Source: Iris pallida
Lineage: Eukaryota; Streptophyta; Magnoliopsida; Asparagales; Iridaceae
Assembly: GCA_029216955.1 (NCBI GenBank)
Contig: JANAVB010005598.1
Span: forward strand, 310,001 to 374,000
Length of the DNA stretch: 64,000 bases
Direction: 5' to 3'
The notes below the pieces were generated by a model that saw only the letters and a list, made by a program, of their open reading frames with translations, ran no database searches and was not told the origin of the DNA. Every line of letters starts with the position of its first letter. The stretch's first letter is position 1. Positions 24,714-36,631 of this stretch are shown here, piece after piece. The position numbers were made by a program, and so were the translations under genes.

Positions 24714-25680
24714 TGTAGAGCCTAAAAATCAAGTTGTGCCATGTTTTTACTACCCAACAATCAAGTTGCGCTCCAAAAATCAAGTTGTGCCACTGTTTTG
24801 AAGCTTAAAGGTTCAAACTGCGCCACTGATTAAGTTGTGCCTGACAACATACTGCGCCCAATTCACATTACGCCCAAGCCTACGTGGCGTCTGACAATAA
24901 TTGCCATCATTGTCTGACAGCACTGACAGCTGACAGCACTCTAAACGAAGAAAATCTCTTCGAATCCCTAAAAGCGTGTCGCTCGAGACGATTTGATTGA
25001 CAGCTGTCTTGCACATCCTGAAAGTTGCGCCTATGCGTAATCTGACTAAATTCCCTGCACACCCTGCAAGTTACGCCTAGGCGCAATCTGAATAAATTTC
25101 TCTCATACATTCAAAAGCTGCCACGTGCCTATGCACTGGATTGCGCCTAGGCGCAACCCAATCAGGCACAGTTTGACTTGTTGACTTAAGCTCGCGCAAC
25201 CTGATAAAGTTGAGACAACTTACATTCTAAAACAGGATGACGTGGTGCACATGCTACTAATCTCTCAAAATGTGTCCACTACTCTGTATACGACCATGCG
25301 CATCTCAATCACATGATACCACGCGTCTAAATACAGTTAGTACACGATTTTGTAACTGAATGGAACTTGGCGCAACATAAGGTTGGCGCAACCCAAAGTG
25401 GCACAGTCCAGCCTCGCGCACATCAGAATAACTGCTAAAACAGTTATTTCTATAACTCTATAAATAGAGTTTCCAATCATTATCAAAGCATCACAGAGAT
25501 CAAAAACTCTTGCAAAATTGCTGCTGCATTCTCCAGAGGCTCTAGTCTTCAAAATTCACATAGTCCAAGGGATAAAGTGATCGTCTTCAGATCAGATTCC
25601 TAAAGTTATACTTTTCCAGAATTTATTGTACTCTTGTACTCTTTTCTTAGTTTGTAATCAAACTTTTATTTTTGCAAACA
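24714..25680 (+). repeat. 5' LTR of element D
   Basis: The right border is firm: GCAAACA at 25680 precedes the primer site by three bases. The left border is a guess at TGTAGAGCC, giving TGT...ACA ends and 967 bp, because no second LTR copy is available. The interior repeats TGCGCC/GGCGCAA motifs, including a perfect 16-bp palindrome TTGCGCCTAGGCGCAA at about 25141. A TATA box lies at 25459. Confidence 0.65.
25459..25467 (+). promoter_or_regulatory. TATA box in D LTR
   Basis: TATAAATAG lies about 220 bp before the LTR end, a normal position for the U3 promoter of a plant LTR. Confidence 0.6.
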
Positions 25681-25683
25681 AAA

Positions 25684-25702
25684 TGGCGACTCTGCTAGGG
25701 AC
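25684..25702 (+). other. Primer-binding site of element D
   Basis: TGGCGACTCTGCTAGGGAC, three bases after the LTR, is the arginine-tRNA-type site known from Tat/Ogre elements. Confidence 0.75.
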
Positions 25703-25832
25703 GACTTTCTCTCCGATGAAAAGGTGACAACTCAAGATACTGCGTCGATCGGCAAGACGCAGAAGAATCTAGTTGTTCAAATCAACCAGACAGCCTACGA
25801 GGATATGATCAACAACAAAAGCAACAAGCGCT

Positions 25833-27596
25833 GTGGCTATCACCAAGAACAAAACTTTATGGACTCCTAAGTCTTCTACAGTTGCTATTGCCCAGGCGCA
25901 ACCTGCCTCTGTTGCCCAGGCGCAATCTGTCTCTGTGGCTCAAGCGCAGTCCACTCTTCCTGCTGCCAAGGCGCAGTCCACTCTTCCTGCTGCCAAGGTG
26001 CAGTCTACTACTCCTGCTGCCAAGGTGCAGTCCACTCATGCTGCTGCTAAGGCACAGTCAACCCATTTACTGCCAAGGCACAATCTGCTGCTAAGGTGCA
26101 ACCAGTAGCCCATTTGGCTATGGCGCACCCTAAGCACTCAGTTGTCCAGACACAGTCTGCTCACCATGTTACCCTGGCACAACCTAAAGGAACTAGTCTC
26201 TTGGCTATTCCCTCTTCTTCTCTAGTTCTGAACTTGGAGAATCAATATTCTTGTGCTAAAACTAGACAGAACAAAGGGAAGGGTCCTTTGACACTTCCTC
26301 AGTTGGCATAACCTGTACCTAAGGTGGTTTCACAACAAAACAGAAGAAAACACTTTTTAGCTAACTCTTCACAACATAAAAGAAAGCACCCTTTGGTCTT
26401 TTCTCAATCTTCCCTAGTCTATGACTCAGAGGAAGATATATCAGATTGTATTCCTTTAACAAAGGTCTTCAAATCTCTGCCTAAGGAAAGAATACTGATC
26501 AAAGAGGCATCTTACCTACCCCTATGGTAAATGCTTAAGATCTTCCAACCTTGCATATTTCAAGATCCAAGCAAGAAAAATTGATGGTATCTCAAACAGA
26601 GGAACCCGGACCGGAATTCTCTGATTTACGCATTTATCTCAACAGGCGTCAATCAGTATCAACCTCGGTAAAACATAAAAATCCTATACCGAGGGCCAAT
26701 TCACACCAGAAACAAAAGTTTGAAAAGAAGGACCCAATCACTTATGCCAATAATTTAAGTACTTCTTTGTATACTCACGGGACTAAACATCTTAAGAACC
26801 GAAATCATATTCCTAATATTATTAAGGAATATGTTCCTCCGACTTCTTCTCGTCCTGTAGTGGTGACTGATCTCCGAGAACGTCTTACACAAAGACGGGA
26901 GATCATAGATATGTCTCACTCACCTCTTAATCACTCATCAGAATGCCATTGCCTTCATGAAGTGGTCATCAAGTGTTGTTGCCAATCAGCTAAACGATCT
27001 GTCTTCGATCGTCTAAACTATACTTTAACTCATAAACCTATGACGGGAGATGAAGACGAGCTGTTATATACTTCTGTCAACATGACTTATCGAGACACTG
27101 GGATAGAAAATCCTCAAAGCGTGGCTCGTCTCGTAATCCGAGTCAGCAATACTTGAGACAACTCCGTGAATCCAGTGAAGGGGTCTTTCAACATACCAGA
27201 TCGAAAGATCATAATTCGGATCATGATGTCTTTAATCAAGAAGATCTTTCCATTACTCATCTAGGAGAGGATTCTTTGTCTGATTTTGATGCAGATAGTG
27301 AAAGTTTTGAACAAACTATCTTATCAATAATGGCAAGAGAGGTTACAGCATATGCCATTACAGAAGACCAAGATGCTTCTAGTTCATCCAGTCAAGAGCA
27401 ACGAATTGCTGCACTGGAAGACAAACTGAAAACCATGGCTGAAATGGTCGCAAGTATGCACATTATAATCGTGGCCCAACATGCAGTGCCACCGGTTATA
27501 AATCCTGCTATAAATCCTGAGCTTATAACATCTTTTGTACCTGTTAATGTTGGTCTGGGGGTACCACCTCCACAGGTTGTTTCTGTACAAATTTAA
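25833..27596 (+). pseudogene. Gag N-terminal region of element D with Ala/Gln repeats
   Basis: The region begins with MAITKNKTLWTPKS and about seven degenerate repeats of 24-27 bp encoding A-Q-S/P with alanine and proline spacers (25880-26065). Basic and acidic low-complexity stretches follow in shifted frames (26096-26311, 26324-26530, 26551-27156, 27153-27596). The last segment has a coiled-coil-like stretch (EQRIAALEDKLKTMAEMV). Tat-lineage elements often carry a long variable N-terminal Gag extension. Several frameshifts break it. Confidence 0.55.
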
Positions 27597-27683
27597 GCTG
27601 CTCCCAGTCAGTCTGGTGCTGGGTGGTAATTATCATGTTGTTCCTTCTCCTAACAACTCAAATTAGCCTACCAATTCCTAAAC

Positions 27684-28764
27684 ATGAGGAGAGCTAATGA
27701 GGCTGTAAAACTCTTACGCACTCAGTTTGAGGCCGTCAAGCAGAAGGATGGTCTACAAAGACTTGGGATAAAACAACCTTATCCTGCAGAATGGAAGAAG
27801 GTTCAATTTTATCCTAAATACAAGCTTCCAACCATTATGCTGTTTCATGGTAGCACTTCTCCAAGTTAGTACATCAATCACTTTGAAGTGATGAATGACC
27901 AATTATAGCCAAATGATGCTCTCCTTACCAGAGTGCTCGTCGGTTGTTTAGCCGACACAGCATACGACTGGTACCGTAGCTTGTCTGATGGCTGCATAAC
28001 TTCTTTTTGCTGGTTTCAAGCAAATATTCTTGGAACGATTCTATGAGAGTGTCAATGATATGACTATGTCTGCCCTTATTAAAATTAAACAAAGGCACAA
28101 TAAATCCACAGAAAGTTTTATTGAAAGATTCTGCCTAGAGGCACTTAAAATGCCTTTTGGAACTCCATCTGTTGTAATAATAGACACTTGCAAATCAAAC
28201 TTGTTGAATATTATCAGCATGTGGATGGGATCAACACAATTCCAAGATTGGCCTTCTTTTATTGTGAATGCCAAGGTGGCGGAAGTTAGCGCTGAGAAGT
28301 TCAAGCAGTTAGGAGTTCAAATGAATCATCCTAACCAAGATGAATATTCCACACCCAGTGGTAATAATCGCCAGAACAATTGTAAAGGTAAACAAACATT
28401 GGCCGTCAATCTTAAGGGCAAGGAAACGTTGGCTATTAATATTGCTCAAACGGCACCTACTCCATTAGCACCACCACAGAAAGCACCTCGTCCAAAAGAA
28501 GAGTATTCTTTTGACGAAGATGATATTATGAGCATCTTTGATTGCTTAACCAAAAGCAATAAACTTTAATTGCCGGAAGCAAAACGGCCAGAAGAAGTAG
28601 GTAAAACTGACCACCCTAAATATTGTGTTTATCACAGATTTATAGGGCATCCAACCAGAGCATGCTACGTGCTCAAAGGTAAAATCCAGGAGATGGTCAA
28701 CTCTGGAGCAGTTACCCTCCAGCAGGATGAGAAGACTGTGACAGCCAATGTCGTCTTTGTATAG
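27684..28764 (+). pseudogene. Gag capsid and Cys/His part of element D
   Basis: The capsid-type retrotransposon Gag domain is seen in pieces: QPYPAEWKKVQFYPKYKLPT at 27770-27830, then ERFYESVNDMTMSALIKIKQ at 28033 with the RHNKSTESFIERF pattern of Gypsy capsids. After a stop near 28569 the frame gives KYCVYHRFIGHPTRACYVLK, a C-x2-H...H-x4-C motif placed as in Tat-lineage Gag, where the usual zinc knuckle is replaced by this variant. Stops occur at about 27867, 28567 and 28762. Confidence 0.7.
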
Positions 28765-29229
28765 TTTAGTGATTTTCTACCACAACTAGTGCAAGATGGT
28801 GTTGTCCCCATTCCAAGGGCTACTCTCGAAATCGTGAATCTTCCACCTCCCCAATATGATGGACTTGTTCCATTATCCACTGATAAAGGAGAAATCATGT
28901 AGATTCATCCAGATCTGGTAGCAGCCTTTGAAGCACCTTTTCCTTCCAATCAAAAAAAGTGCTCCAAAACTAAAACCAAAAGCTGCAACATGGTATCCTT
29001 TGAACCGGTAGCAGAAGAAGAAATTCTAATCAGTACCAGATCTGGGAAACCTTATCTTCGAGAATATCCCAAAACTCAAGAGAATCCTGTCCCTTCTTCT
29101 GATGTTCCTCCTGTATCATCTTCCCCTACTGAGAATGTACCATCTACATCCTTATCGATAATGGAACCAACTCCTTCCAAACCAACATCAGCAGACAAGG
29201 GAAAATAACCTGTCCGCTTTGATAAAGCA

Positions 29230-29997
29230 TTGAAAAAGTCCTCATCTCTCGGACTTGAAAAGCTATATAATTTTGATATATTGGCTCAATTGGCTACCAC
29301 TCTAGCAATATTGTCAATTTTCGAACTCTTATGTCTCTTAAAAGAAACTCGAGAGACATTAAGTGAAGCCTTGATACAGGCTGATGCTTGTCTTGCTCTC
29401 CTTAAGAAGCCTGAAAAGGAGCCTGTCAGCTGTACATATTATCATAGTGTATTTGAATTAATGTCCAATATTACTTTTACAAAAGATGACATGCTTTTAG
29501 AATACAATCGTCATGATCGTCCTCTCTATTTCACTGGGTATGTGGATACCATGAAAGTCGATCGCATTCTGATTGACCCAGGGTCTGCTCTTAGTATCAT
29601 ACCGAAATCTTTGCTAGATGCTTTGAATATTCCAGTGCATAATCTTTCTACAACTATCACTACCATCTTGTGGTTCAATCAAGGAAGAAGTGAACCTTTA
29701 GGAAAGATACGCCTGAAACTTCAAATCGGCAATCTTCGTACAAAGGTGACTTTCTATGTGATTGATAATCATGGTTCATACAAATGTTCGCTGGGAAGAC
29801 CATTCCTCCACGAACACAACATTGTGCCTTCTACTCTTCATCAATGTTTTAAATATATGGATGGTAATGGAGAAGTCCAGAAAGAAGTTGCAGATCTAAA
29901 TCCTTTCAAGGGGGTTGAAGCATACTGCAATGACTCTAGCATGTACAAAAAGGAATTCATGAAGGTGGTGTTAGCAATGGATACAGATGAAGAATAG
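29230..29997 (+). pseudogene. Aspartic protease region of element D
   Basis: An open stretch of 255 residues contains the protease core: VDRILIDPGSALSIIPKSLL (active-site D in the D-x-G-S-A box, near 29574), then the flap-like LWFNQGRSEPLGKIRLKLQI, and SLGRPFLHEHNIVPSTLHQC at the end. The last motif (G-R-P-F/W-L...STLHQ) is characteristic of Tat-lineage elements. In an active element the protease would cut the Gag-Pol polyprotein. The frame itself is open here but stop codons lie on both sides. Confidence 0.8.
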
Positions 29998-30021
29998 AAA
30001 GGCATACCGAATGATACTCGG

Positions 30022-30960
30022 GTGATTCCTGTCAAAGGACGCACTTTCTGTCCCCAGTCTTCCAAACCACTGACTATCTACCTTCCTTCTCACAAGAAGC
30101 AGCCTCTTGGTGTTAGTCAGGAACGAAGGAAGCTCACCTCTTCTGAGCCACTTATAATCGACCTTCGTCGTAAGAAGCCCCTTCCTCCTTCTCGCTCTTC
30201 TTCTCCCCCTCTGGTTATCAATCTGACTAAACCTGTTAAGGCTAAAGGTCCTGTTGTAAATAATGGTATAAAAATTAATAAAGAATCTCCTTTGCAGTAT
30301 ACTGATGTCTCTTATTATACTTAATGTTATTTGGATATACTAGATAGCTTTAAACTACTTACAATAGGAGTCGTATCATCTTTACGAAATATGGTATCAC
30401 CGAATTCGATACAAGAATCGTACTTCTTAGTACCGTCTCGAAAGAAAGACAAAATGCCTATACTTTTTAATAAACGAGAAGAAAAAAATTATGCCTGACA
30501 ACGATGATAAGGACGATACAGGAAGGCTACAATTACGTCGCTATAGTCCCTAATCATCCGTAAAATGGGCTATGATTTTAGAACTGGTCTCAATAGTGGT
30601 AAAGGAAGACGAACTCCTCTTCGTATTTCTGTTCCAAAAGAAAAATCACAATAATATTACAGTAAGGCGAAGCGGGGATTAGGTTATACTTCACCACTTC
30701 CAACTCCAGAACCTTCTGAATTCGATGAAGATGAACGATCTAACTCTTCTGATTCCATTTCATAGGATTCTGATACCAGTATTGGTCATATTCATCGGAT
30801 AACAATATCTTCTAACATGGTGTCTGTCGAATTCTCAGAAGATGATGAAGATGATATTGAAGAAGCTCCTGAAGTGGACCCTTGGGCACAAAGGATGGAC
30901 AATCAGTAGAAACTCTGCTTTGAAAAATGAGAACCACCTACCAAAGATCAACTAATTCAG
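30022..30960 (+). pseudogene. Linker between protease and RT of element D
   Basis: A Ser/Pro/Lys-rich linker (30022-30324) is followed by the same frame with several stops. It includes a G-patch-like remnant (KMGYDFRTGLNSGKGRRTPL, about 30570) and an acidic stretch (FSEDDEDDIEEAPEVDPWAQ). G-patch-like pieces have been noted between protease and RT in some Tat/Ogre elements. Identification is tentative. Confidence 0.4.
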
Positions 30961-32260
30961 ATCGATGTTGGAGAGAAAGATGTGCGACGACCGATCTTTA
31001 TTAGCAAAAATCTTCCAGAAAATGATAAACAAGAACTAATTTACCTCATTCGTAAATATATTGAGGTCTTCACCTAGAGTTATGAAGATATGCCCGGATT
31101 AGATCCTCAAGTTGCAACTCATAAACTTAACATCTTGCCTAATGCTAAACCAGTCAAACAACAACAACGATAATTCAAGCCTGAAATGATGGATGCGATT
31201 GATGTTGAAGTCCAAAAGCTTGTATCTTGCGGTTTTATCAGAGAAGAACAGTATCCTGACTCGGTAGCCAATGTTGTACTAGTTTTGAAGAAGACTGGGA
31301 AAGTTTGAGTATGCATAGACTTTCGAGATCTTAATGGTGCTTGTCCTAAAGATAAATTCCCTCTCCCAATTACTGATGTCATGATCGATAATACTTGTGG
31401 ATTCGAACGAATTTATTTTATGGATGGGTTTTCTGGATATAATCAAATCCGGATGAATCCTGAAGATGAAAAACATACTTTATTCCGTACTCATCGCAGG
31501 GTATACTGTTATACAGTTATGCCTTTCGGTCTTAAGAACGCAGGTACAACTTACCAGCGGGCTATGAGTACTATCTTTCGAGATCATTTGTGAAAGACCG
31601 TCGAATGCTATGTTGACGATATTGCTGTCAAAAGTCATCTAAAGGAAGATCACATCCAAGATTTAAGAACTATCTTTAATCTAATGCGCCAGTATCAACT
31701 CAAAATGAACCCCACCAAGTCTTTCTTGGGTGTTTCTAGTGGCAAATTTTTCGAATTCGTCATTACCTCTAAAGGTATACACGTTGATCCCAAGAAGATC
31801 AAAGCCATTCAAGAGATGCATCCTCCACGTAACCTAAAAGAGCTACGAGGATTCCAAAGTCGACTTGAGTACATCAGGCGGTTCATTTCAAATTTATCTG
31901 GACGTTGCAGACCATTTAATCAGTTAATGAGGAAAGGTATATCTTTCATTTAGACGAAAGAATGTCAACGAGCATTTGATGACATAAAGTGGTATTTGAT
32001 GAATCCATCGGTACTTGTGCTACCGATCTCAGGAATACCCTTCTTAATGTATATCCGGGCGATGGACCATTCATTGGGAGCGTTGTTGGCTCAGAAAAAT
32101 AAAAAAGGTCATGAACAAGCCATCTACTACCTTAGTCGAACGATGATTGGAGATGAACATCGTTATAGTCCGGTGGAGAAGGAATGTTTAGCCTTAATGT
32201 TTGTTGTTCAAAAGATAAGACATTACATTATCGGCCAAACTATTCATGTTATTTCTTGAG
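30961..32260 (+). pseudogene. Reverse transcriptase and RNase H of element D
   Basis: The frame shows the RT blocks in order: GFIREEQYPDSVANVV, CIDFRDLNGACPKDKFPLPI, FMDGFSGYNQIRM, MPFGLKNAGTTYQRAM, and the catalytic ECYVDDIAVKS (YVDD at 31609-31620). Thumb/connection motifs (KAIQEMHPPRNLKELRGFQS) and a Gypsy RNase H (ALLAQKNKKGHEQAIYYLSR) follow. In-frame stops at about 31170, 31306, 31591, 31951 and 32257 break it. Each lies where a glutamine or arginine codon would be one C-to-T change away. No active enzyme is possible from this copy. Confidence 0.9.
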
Positions 32261-32349
32261 TCAATCCTCTTCGAGTCTTAATGAAGGAGCCCAGTACACT
32301 CAATTCTAGGCTTGCTACATGGGCTACATTATTAGCATAATATGATATT

Positions 32350-32910
32350 GTGTATGTTCCTCAAAAGTCTGTGAAAGGACAAGTACTTGCTGACTTCTTA
32401 GCAGCTCATCCTGTCCCTGAACCATCTAAGCTCTATGACAAAATTTCAGACGAAACATTAGAATCAAATATGATCTCAGAAGAACTTTCTACTTGGTGTT
32501 TATTCTTCGATGGTGCTTCTAGAATTGGACCTAGAGGCACCCTTGTCGCTGGATTAGGAATTGTTTTTGTTTCACTAGATGGATTAGCCATTCAGAGGGC
32601 TTATTCCTTAGATGAGTCATGCTCCAATAATGTAGGAGAATACAATGCTTTGTTCATTGGACTCCAATTAGCTAAACAATCGGATATTAATTATCTCGAA
32701 GTATATGGTGATTCTAAACTGATTGTTAATCATGTTAGAGGCACATATGAAGTCCGACATCAAGATCTGGTACCATATCATGAAGCAGCAGTCCGAATAG
32801 CTTCTTCGTTTAAAGGGTTCTTCATCGAACATATACGTCGAGCTTGCAATACAGAAGCTGATGCCTTAGCTAACCTAGCTGCGGTATTGGTAGTTCCAGT
32901 TAAAAGATAA
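32350..32910 (+). pseudogene. Second (archaeal-type) RNase H of element D
   Basis: 186 open residues: GQVLADFLAAHP, then WCLFFDGASRIGPRGTLVAG with the first catalytic Asp, NNVGEYNALFIGLQLA with the catalytic Glu, and LEVYGDSKLIVNHVRG with the second Asp. It ends with RRACNTEADALANLAA, the last Asp-containing motif. This extra RNase H after the Gypsy RNase H is diagnostic of Tat-lineage elements. All core acidic residues remain visible, and this is the least damaged pol domain of D. It is preceded by a TAA near 32338. Confidence 0.85.
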
Positions 32911-32913
32911 TAA

Positions 32914-33900
32914 ATGATTGTTATCTCCAATAGAGAACTATTTTGTATTGAAAACAACCATAACATTGAATTCAGCAATTCAACTGAAGTCAATGTCATT
33001 AGCGAGGACTGGAGAGCACCTTTCATCGACTTTGCAGTACATGACATACTACCAGAAGATCCTAAGGAAGCTACAAGTATTCGTCGTCGATCGCTTCGAT
33101 TATATTATAATCATACCACCAAAACACTCTTTCGAAGGACTTTTGATGGATTACTCTTAAAAAGTTTTGCCAATGATGAAACAAAGCAGATATTACACGA
33201 AGCTCATAATAGAATTTGTGGAGCACATCAGCCTGGTCCTAAACTACAGGATCGTATCCGACGTATAGGCTATTACTGGCCCTCTATGGAATCAGATGCT
33301 ATTGACTATGCAAGAAAATGTCGTGCATGTCAGATTCATGCATATTTCATTCACTAACCATCGAACTTTCTTCATCCGACTGCTGTCTCATGGCCCTTCG
33401 AAGCTTGGGGCATGGATGTAGTTAGTCTAATCAATCCTCCTTCATCTAAAGGACATCGGTTCATCTTGGCTATAATCGATTATTTTTTTAAATGGGCTGA
33501 AGCTATACCTTTAGCTGAAGTGAAAACTAGTAGTGTCATCAACTTCATCAAACATTATGTGATATACAGATTTGGTGTACCTCCTCAAATTATTTATGAT
33601 AATGGGCCATAATTTTTCAGCCAAAAGTTTAATAGGTTCTATGATGACAACAGAATCAATAATGTTGCTTCTATGCCTATAATCCTGCAGCTAACGGGTT
33701 AGCTGAAGCACTCAACAAAACTATTATCAAACTCCTTAAAAGTTTATTTCTATTAACAAACGTAATTGGAGTGAGAAACTTGGAGAATGTCTATGGGCTT
33801 ATCGTACTACAGTCCGTAATCCTACAGGTTGCATACCTTTTTCTCTGGTATATGGATGTGAAGCTGTTTTACCACTGGAAATTTAAATTCTATACTTGAG
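32914..33900 (+). pseudogene. Integrase of element D
   Basis: The zinc-binding HHCC part is seen as HEAHNRICGAH ... CRACQIH (33199-33345). The core follows after a stop near 33357: EAWGMDVVSLINPPSSKGHR (first Asp), FGVPPQIIYDNGP (second Asp), a TAA at about 33610, then the Glu region NGLAEALNKTIIKLL in another frame and CLWAYRTTVRNPTGCIPFSL. Frameshifts and stops make it inactive. Sequence after about 33900 is only loosely integrase C-terminus, and element A enters at 34158. Confidence 0.85.
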
Positions 33901-34850
33901 AATTGCTATTGCTAATGAACTTTTACCACATAAAATAATGACCGTCTCCGACTTCAAAAATTGGAGGCGCTCGATGAGAAAAGATTACTGGCCCAACATC
34001 ATATTGAACTTTATCAAGTTCGAATTTCAAAAGCTTTCAATCGTAAAGCAAAGTGCAAACATTTCAGGAAGGCGAGCTAGTTCTGATAGTCAGACGTCCT
34101 ATGACTATGACTCATATGAGTAAAGGCAAGTTCGAGGCAAAATAGGAAGGTTCGTATGTGTAAAACCCCTAAATTTTTACTATATTTTTTATTATTTGGT
34201 ACCGATTTAAAATTTTGTATTGTACGTGGCGTAGTCGTATTGTACGTCGCGCACACAATTTTATTTTTCGAAATTGCTCGACGAGTGCGAATATGTACGA
34301 GCGTACATATTTTTAGAAAAATATTTTTTTTCTATTTTTATCGTTTTAAAATAATATATGTAATAATTATTTTTAGCTATCGTACCAAAATTCCAAGCTC
34401 ATTATTTTATTTATACAAAGCCTTTCGTTCATAAATTTTTTTGATAATATTCTTGTGCATACGTATATATTTGCTAAATATTTTACTAGTTTATTTTAAA
34501 TAAAAATGTAATTTTTGAGATTTATTAATATTAATATTTTATTATTCAAAAAGATGTTTAAAATATTTATTATTTTCAAAATTATTATTATTGGTATTTT
34601 GAAAAATATATTTGGTAGTTATTGTGGCCATTTAAATCTTGATTTGATTTATGGATTTATTTAAATAGATTAAATTAATATCCATATTTGGAATTTGAAT
34701 TATCTTATTTGATTTTAAACTAAAGGATGTAATTTAATTAGATTTAAAATTGGATTTTGATTTGAATTGGATTTGATTGATTTAAATTTATTAGTAGCAA
34801 GGGATTTAAAACTACTCCTAATTTTTATCCAATTGGGAATTTCCACATCC

Positions 34851-34859
34851 TATAAATAG
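34851..34859 (+). promoter_or_regulatory. TATA box in A LTR
   Basis: TATAAATAG, conserved in the 3' LTR copy near 57445, so it predates the insertion. Confidence 0.6.
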
Positions 34860-35099
34860 GCAGGTACTCTTCCATATTATTATTCCACAATCACTCCACA
34901 AAGTCAACCGTGAGTGCATCGTGTCCTTGTCCATCTTTTTCTTCCACTATTTTCATTACAAATACATATTTCTCGTCGTATCCGACACACCGGACAATGA
35001 CCAAATTTCTAAATCCCTAAACCCTAAAATTCTCTCACCCTAACCATAACTCTAATTTTTCGTCATTGATCCCCTGTCCTGCCACCAAGTTCACCACCC

Positions 35100-35995
35100 C
35101 CATCTCGACTATCGTGTCCGACACAAGAACAGCAATCTAAATCCCTAAACCTAACCCCACCTCCGCCGACCATGGTGACCACCACCCTTAGTATCACCAC
35201 TGCCACCAAACTTCAACTTTCGTACCCATCCTCGCTGTCGACCATCCCCATCGCCGCCAACTCCCAGCCAAATCTTCAATCACCCTCACCAACTCCTCCC
35301 TACCGACTACCTTTTTCTCTGTACAGACCAACGGCCTCCACCGCGTTGAGAACTACCGAGCCACAGCGACCAAAACCCCAAGCCGCGGCCTCCCTTTTGA
35401 CCACCGCCGCCCCATCCCAGCATCTCCACTGGGGTGGCCGACGACCACTGGCGTCGCACCACACCCAGATCAAAAAAATAAAAAAATAAACACACACAGA
35501 TCCTTACCTCACCGTGGCCGAAGCCTCGACCACCGGCCGTCCCCGCGTGCGCGGCTGCCCCTATAGTCGATACCCGGCCAGAGATCCGCTGTCGCGACCA
35601 TCGTCGCACCGCCTCCACCGCGAGCGACGCGCACGCAACCCCTCTCCGCCCCGTGCTCGTGCGCCACCGGCGCTCTCCTCCACTCCGATCATCTCCCGCA
35701 TCCCCTCCGCCGTCGGAAAACTCTTCTTCTCTCCGCCGTCTCCTTCCGCCATGACCGCCCGACCGCCGTGTAGCCCGCTTAGGCCGCCCATCTCCTCCGT
35801 GCCGCCACCTTCCCAAGCCACCGCCCTCTTTCCCGGAGCTCCACCGCGTGCCAAGCCGACCCCCTTCTTTTCCTTCCGCTTCCACTTTCCTCTCACGTTC
35901 ACTCTCTCCCCTCTTCCTTTATTCTCTCCAGTGTTTATTTTTTTCTTTTTCTTTGTGGTTTTGTTTTGTGGTTCACTCACTCTCTCTCTCTCTTG
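35100..35995. other. GC-rich coding-like segment inside A LTR
   Basis: This part is markedly richer in C and CCG/CGCC triplets than its AT-rich surroundings, and long frames are open on both strands (plus 35172-35489 and 35514-35996; minus 35307-35885 and 35561-35980). The frames are Pro/Ser/Thr- or Gly/Arg-rich with no domain I recognise, so openness may simply follow from composition. A captured host first exon or CpG-rich promoter is possible. No protein is claimed. Confidence 0.35.
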
Positions 35996-36419
35996 ATTTC
36001 CCTTTATGTAGAGTTACTTTGTTCTATTCTCTCGAGAACAGCAGCAACTGCTGCTATAATTCTTCTTTTCAATGGATTTTTTCCTACTTTAATAGAGATA
36101 TTTTATTATAATGTTAGTATTAACAAATTGTTAACATTGAGAGAAGACTTTAATTTTAAATCTCTTCCCTCTTTCCAAAACAAGATGGCAGCAGTCCTGC
36201 CTCTATAGTTTTTTTTTTTTTGCTTTAATATTTGTTTTTGTTGAGGATACAGAATAATTGTTATAAGTATGGTATATTACTAGCAATCTATTTATTTATA
36301 AATATTATTGTTATTATTATTTTGTCTTATTAAAATATATATAGTAGTATTTCTAAATTATTGGTTACAAAGTATAATATTGGGCTTTGAAACTCATTAG
36401 GGCTTTTATATTACTTTGA

Positions 36420-36631
<212 letters not shown>

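Larger units (their letters stand above)
24714..34158 (+). mobile_element. Element D, degenerate Tat-lineage Ty3/Gypsy retrotransposon
   Basis: The order is 5' LTR, primer site, gag, protease, reverse transcriptase, RNase H, a second archaeal-type RNase H, then integrase. The additional RNase H and the arginine-tRNA-like primer site TGGCGACTCTGCTAGGGAC are marks of the Tat/Ogre lineage. From about 28030 to 33612 the pol frame is kept but carries many nonsense codons. The 3' part and 3' LTR are not present, because element A entered at 34158 and the remainder would lie beyond the window. Confidence 0.88.

Noticed and set aside
35307..35980. Gly/Arg-rich antisense frames of 139-192 residues
   Set aside because: Open because of high GC content; the opposite strand is equally open and no domain is recognisable.
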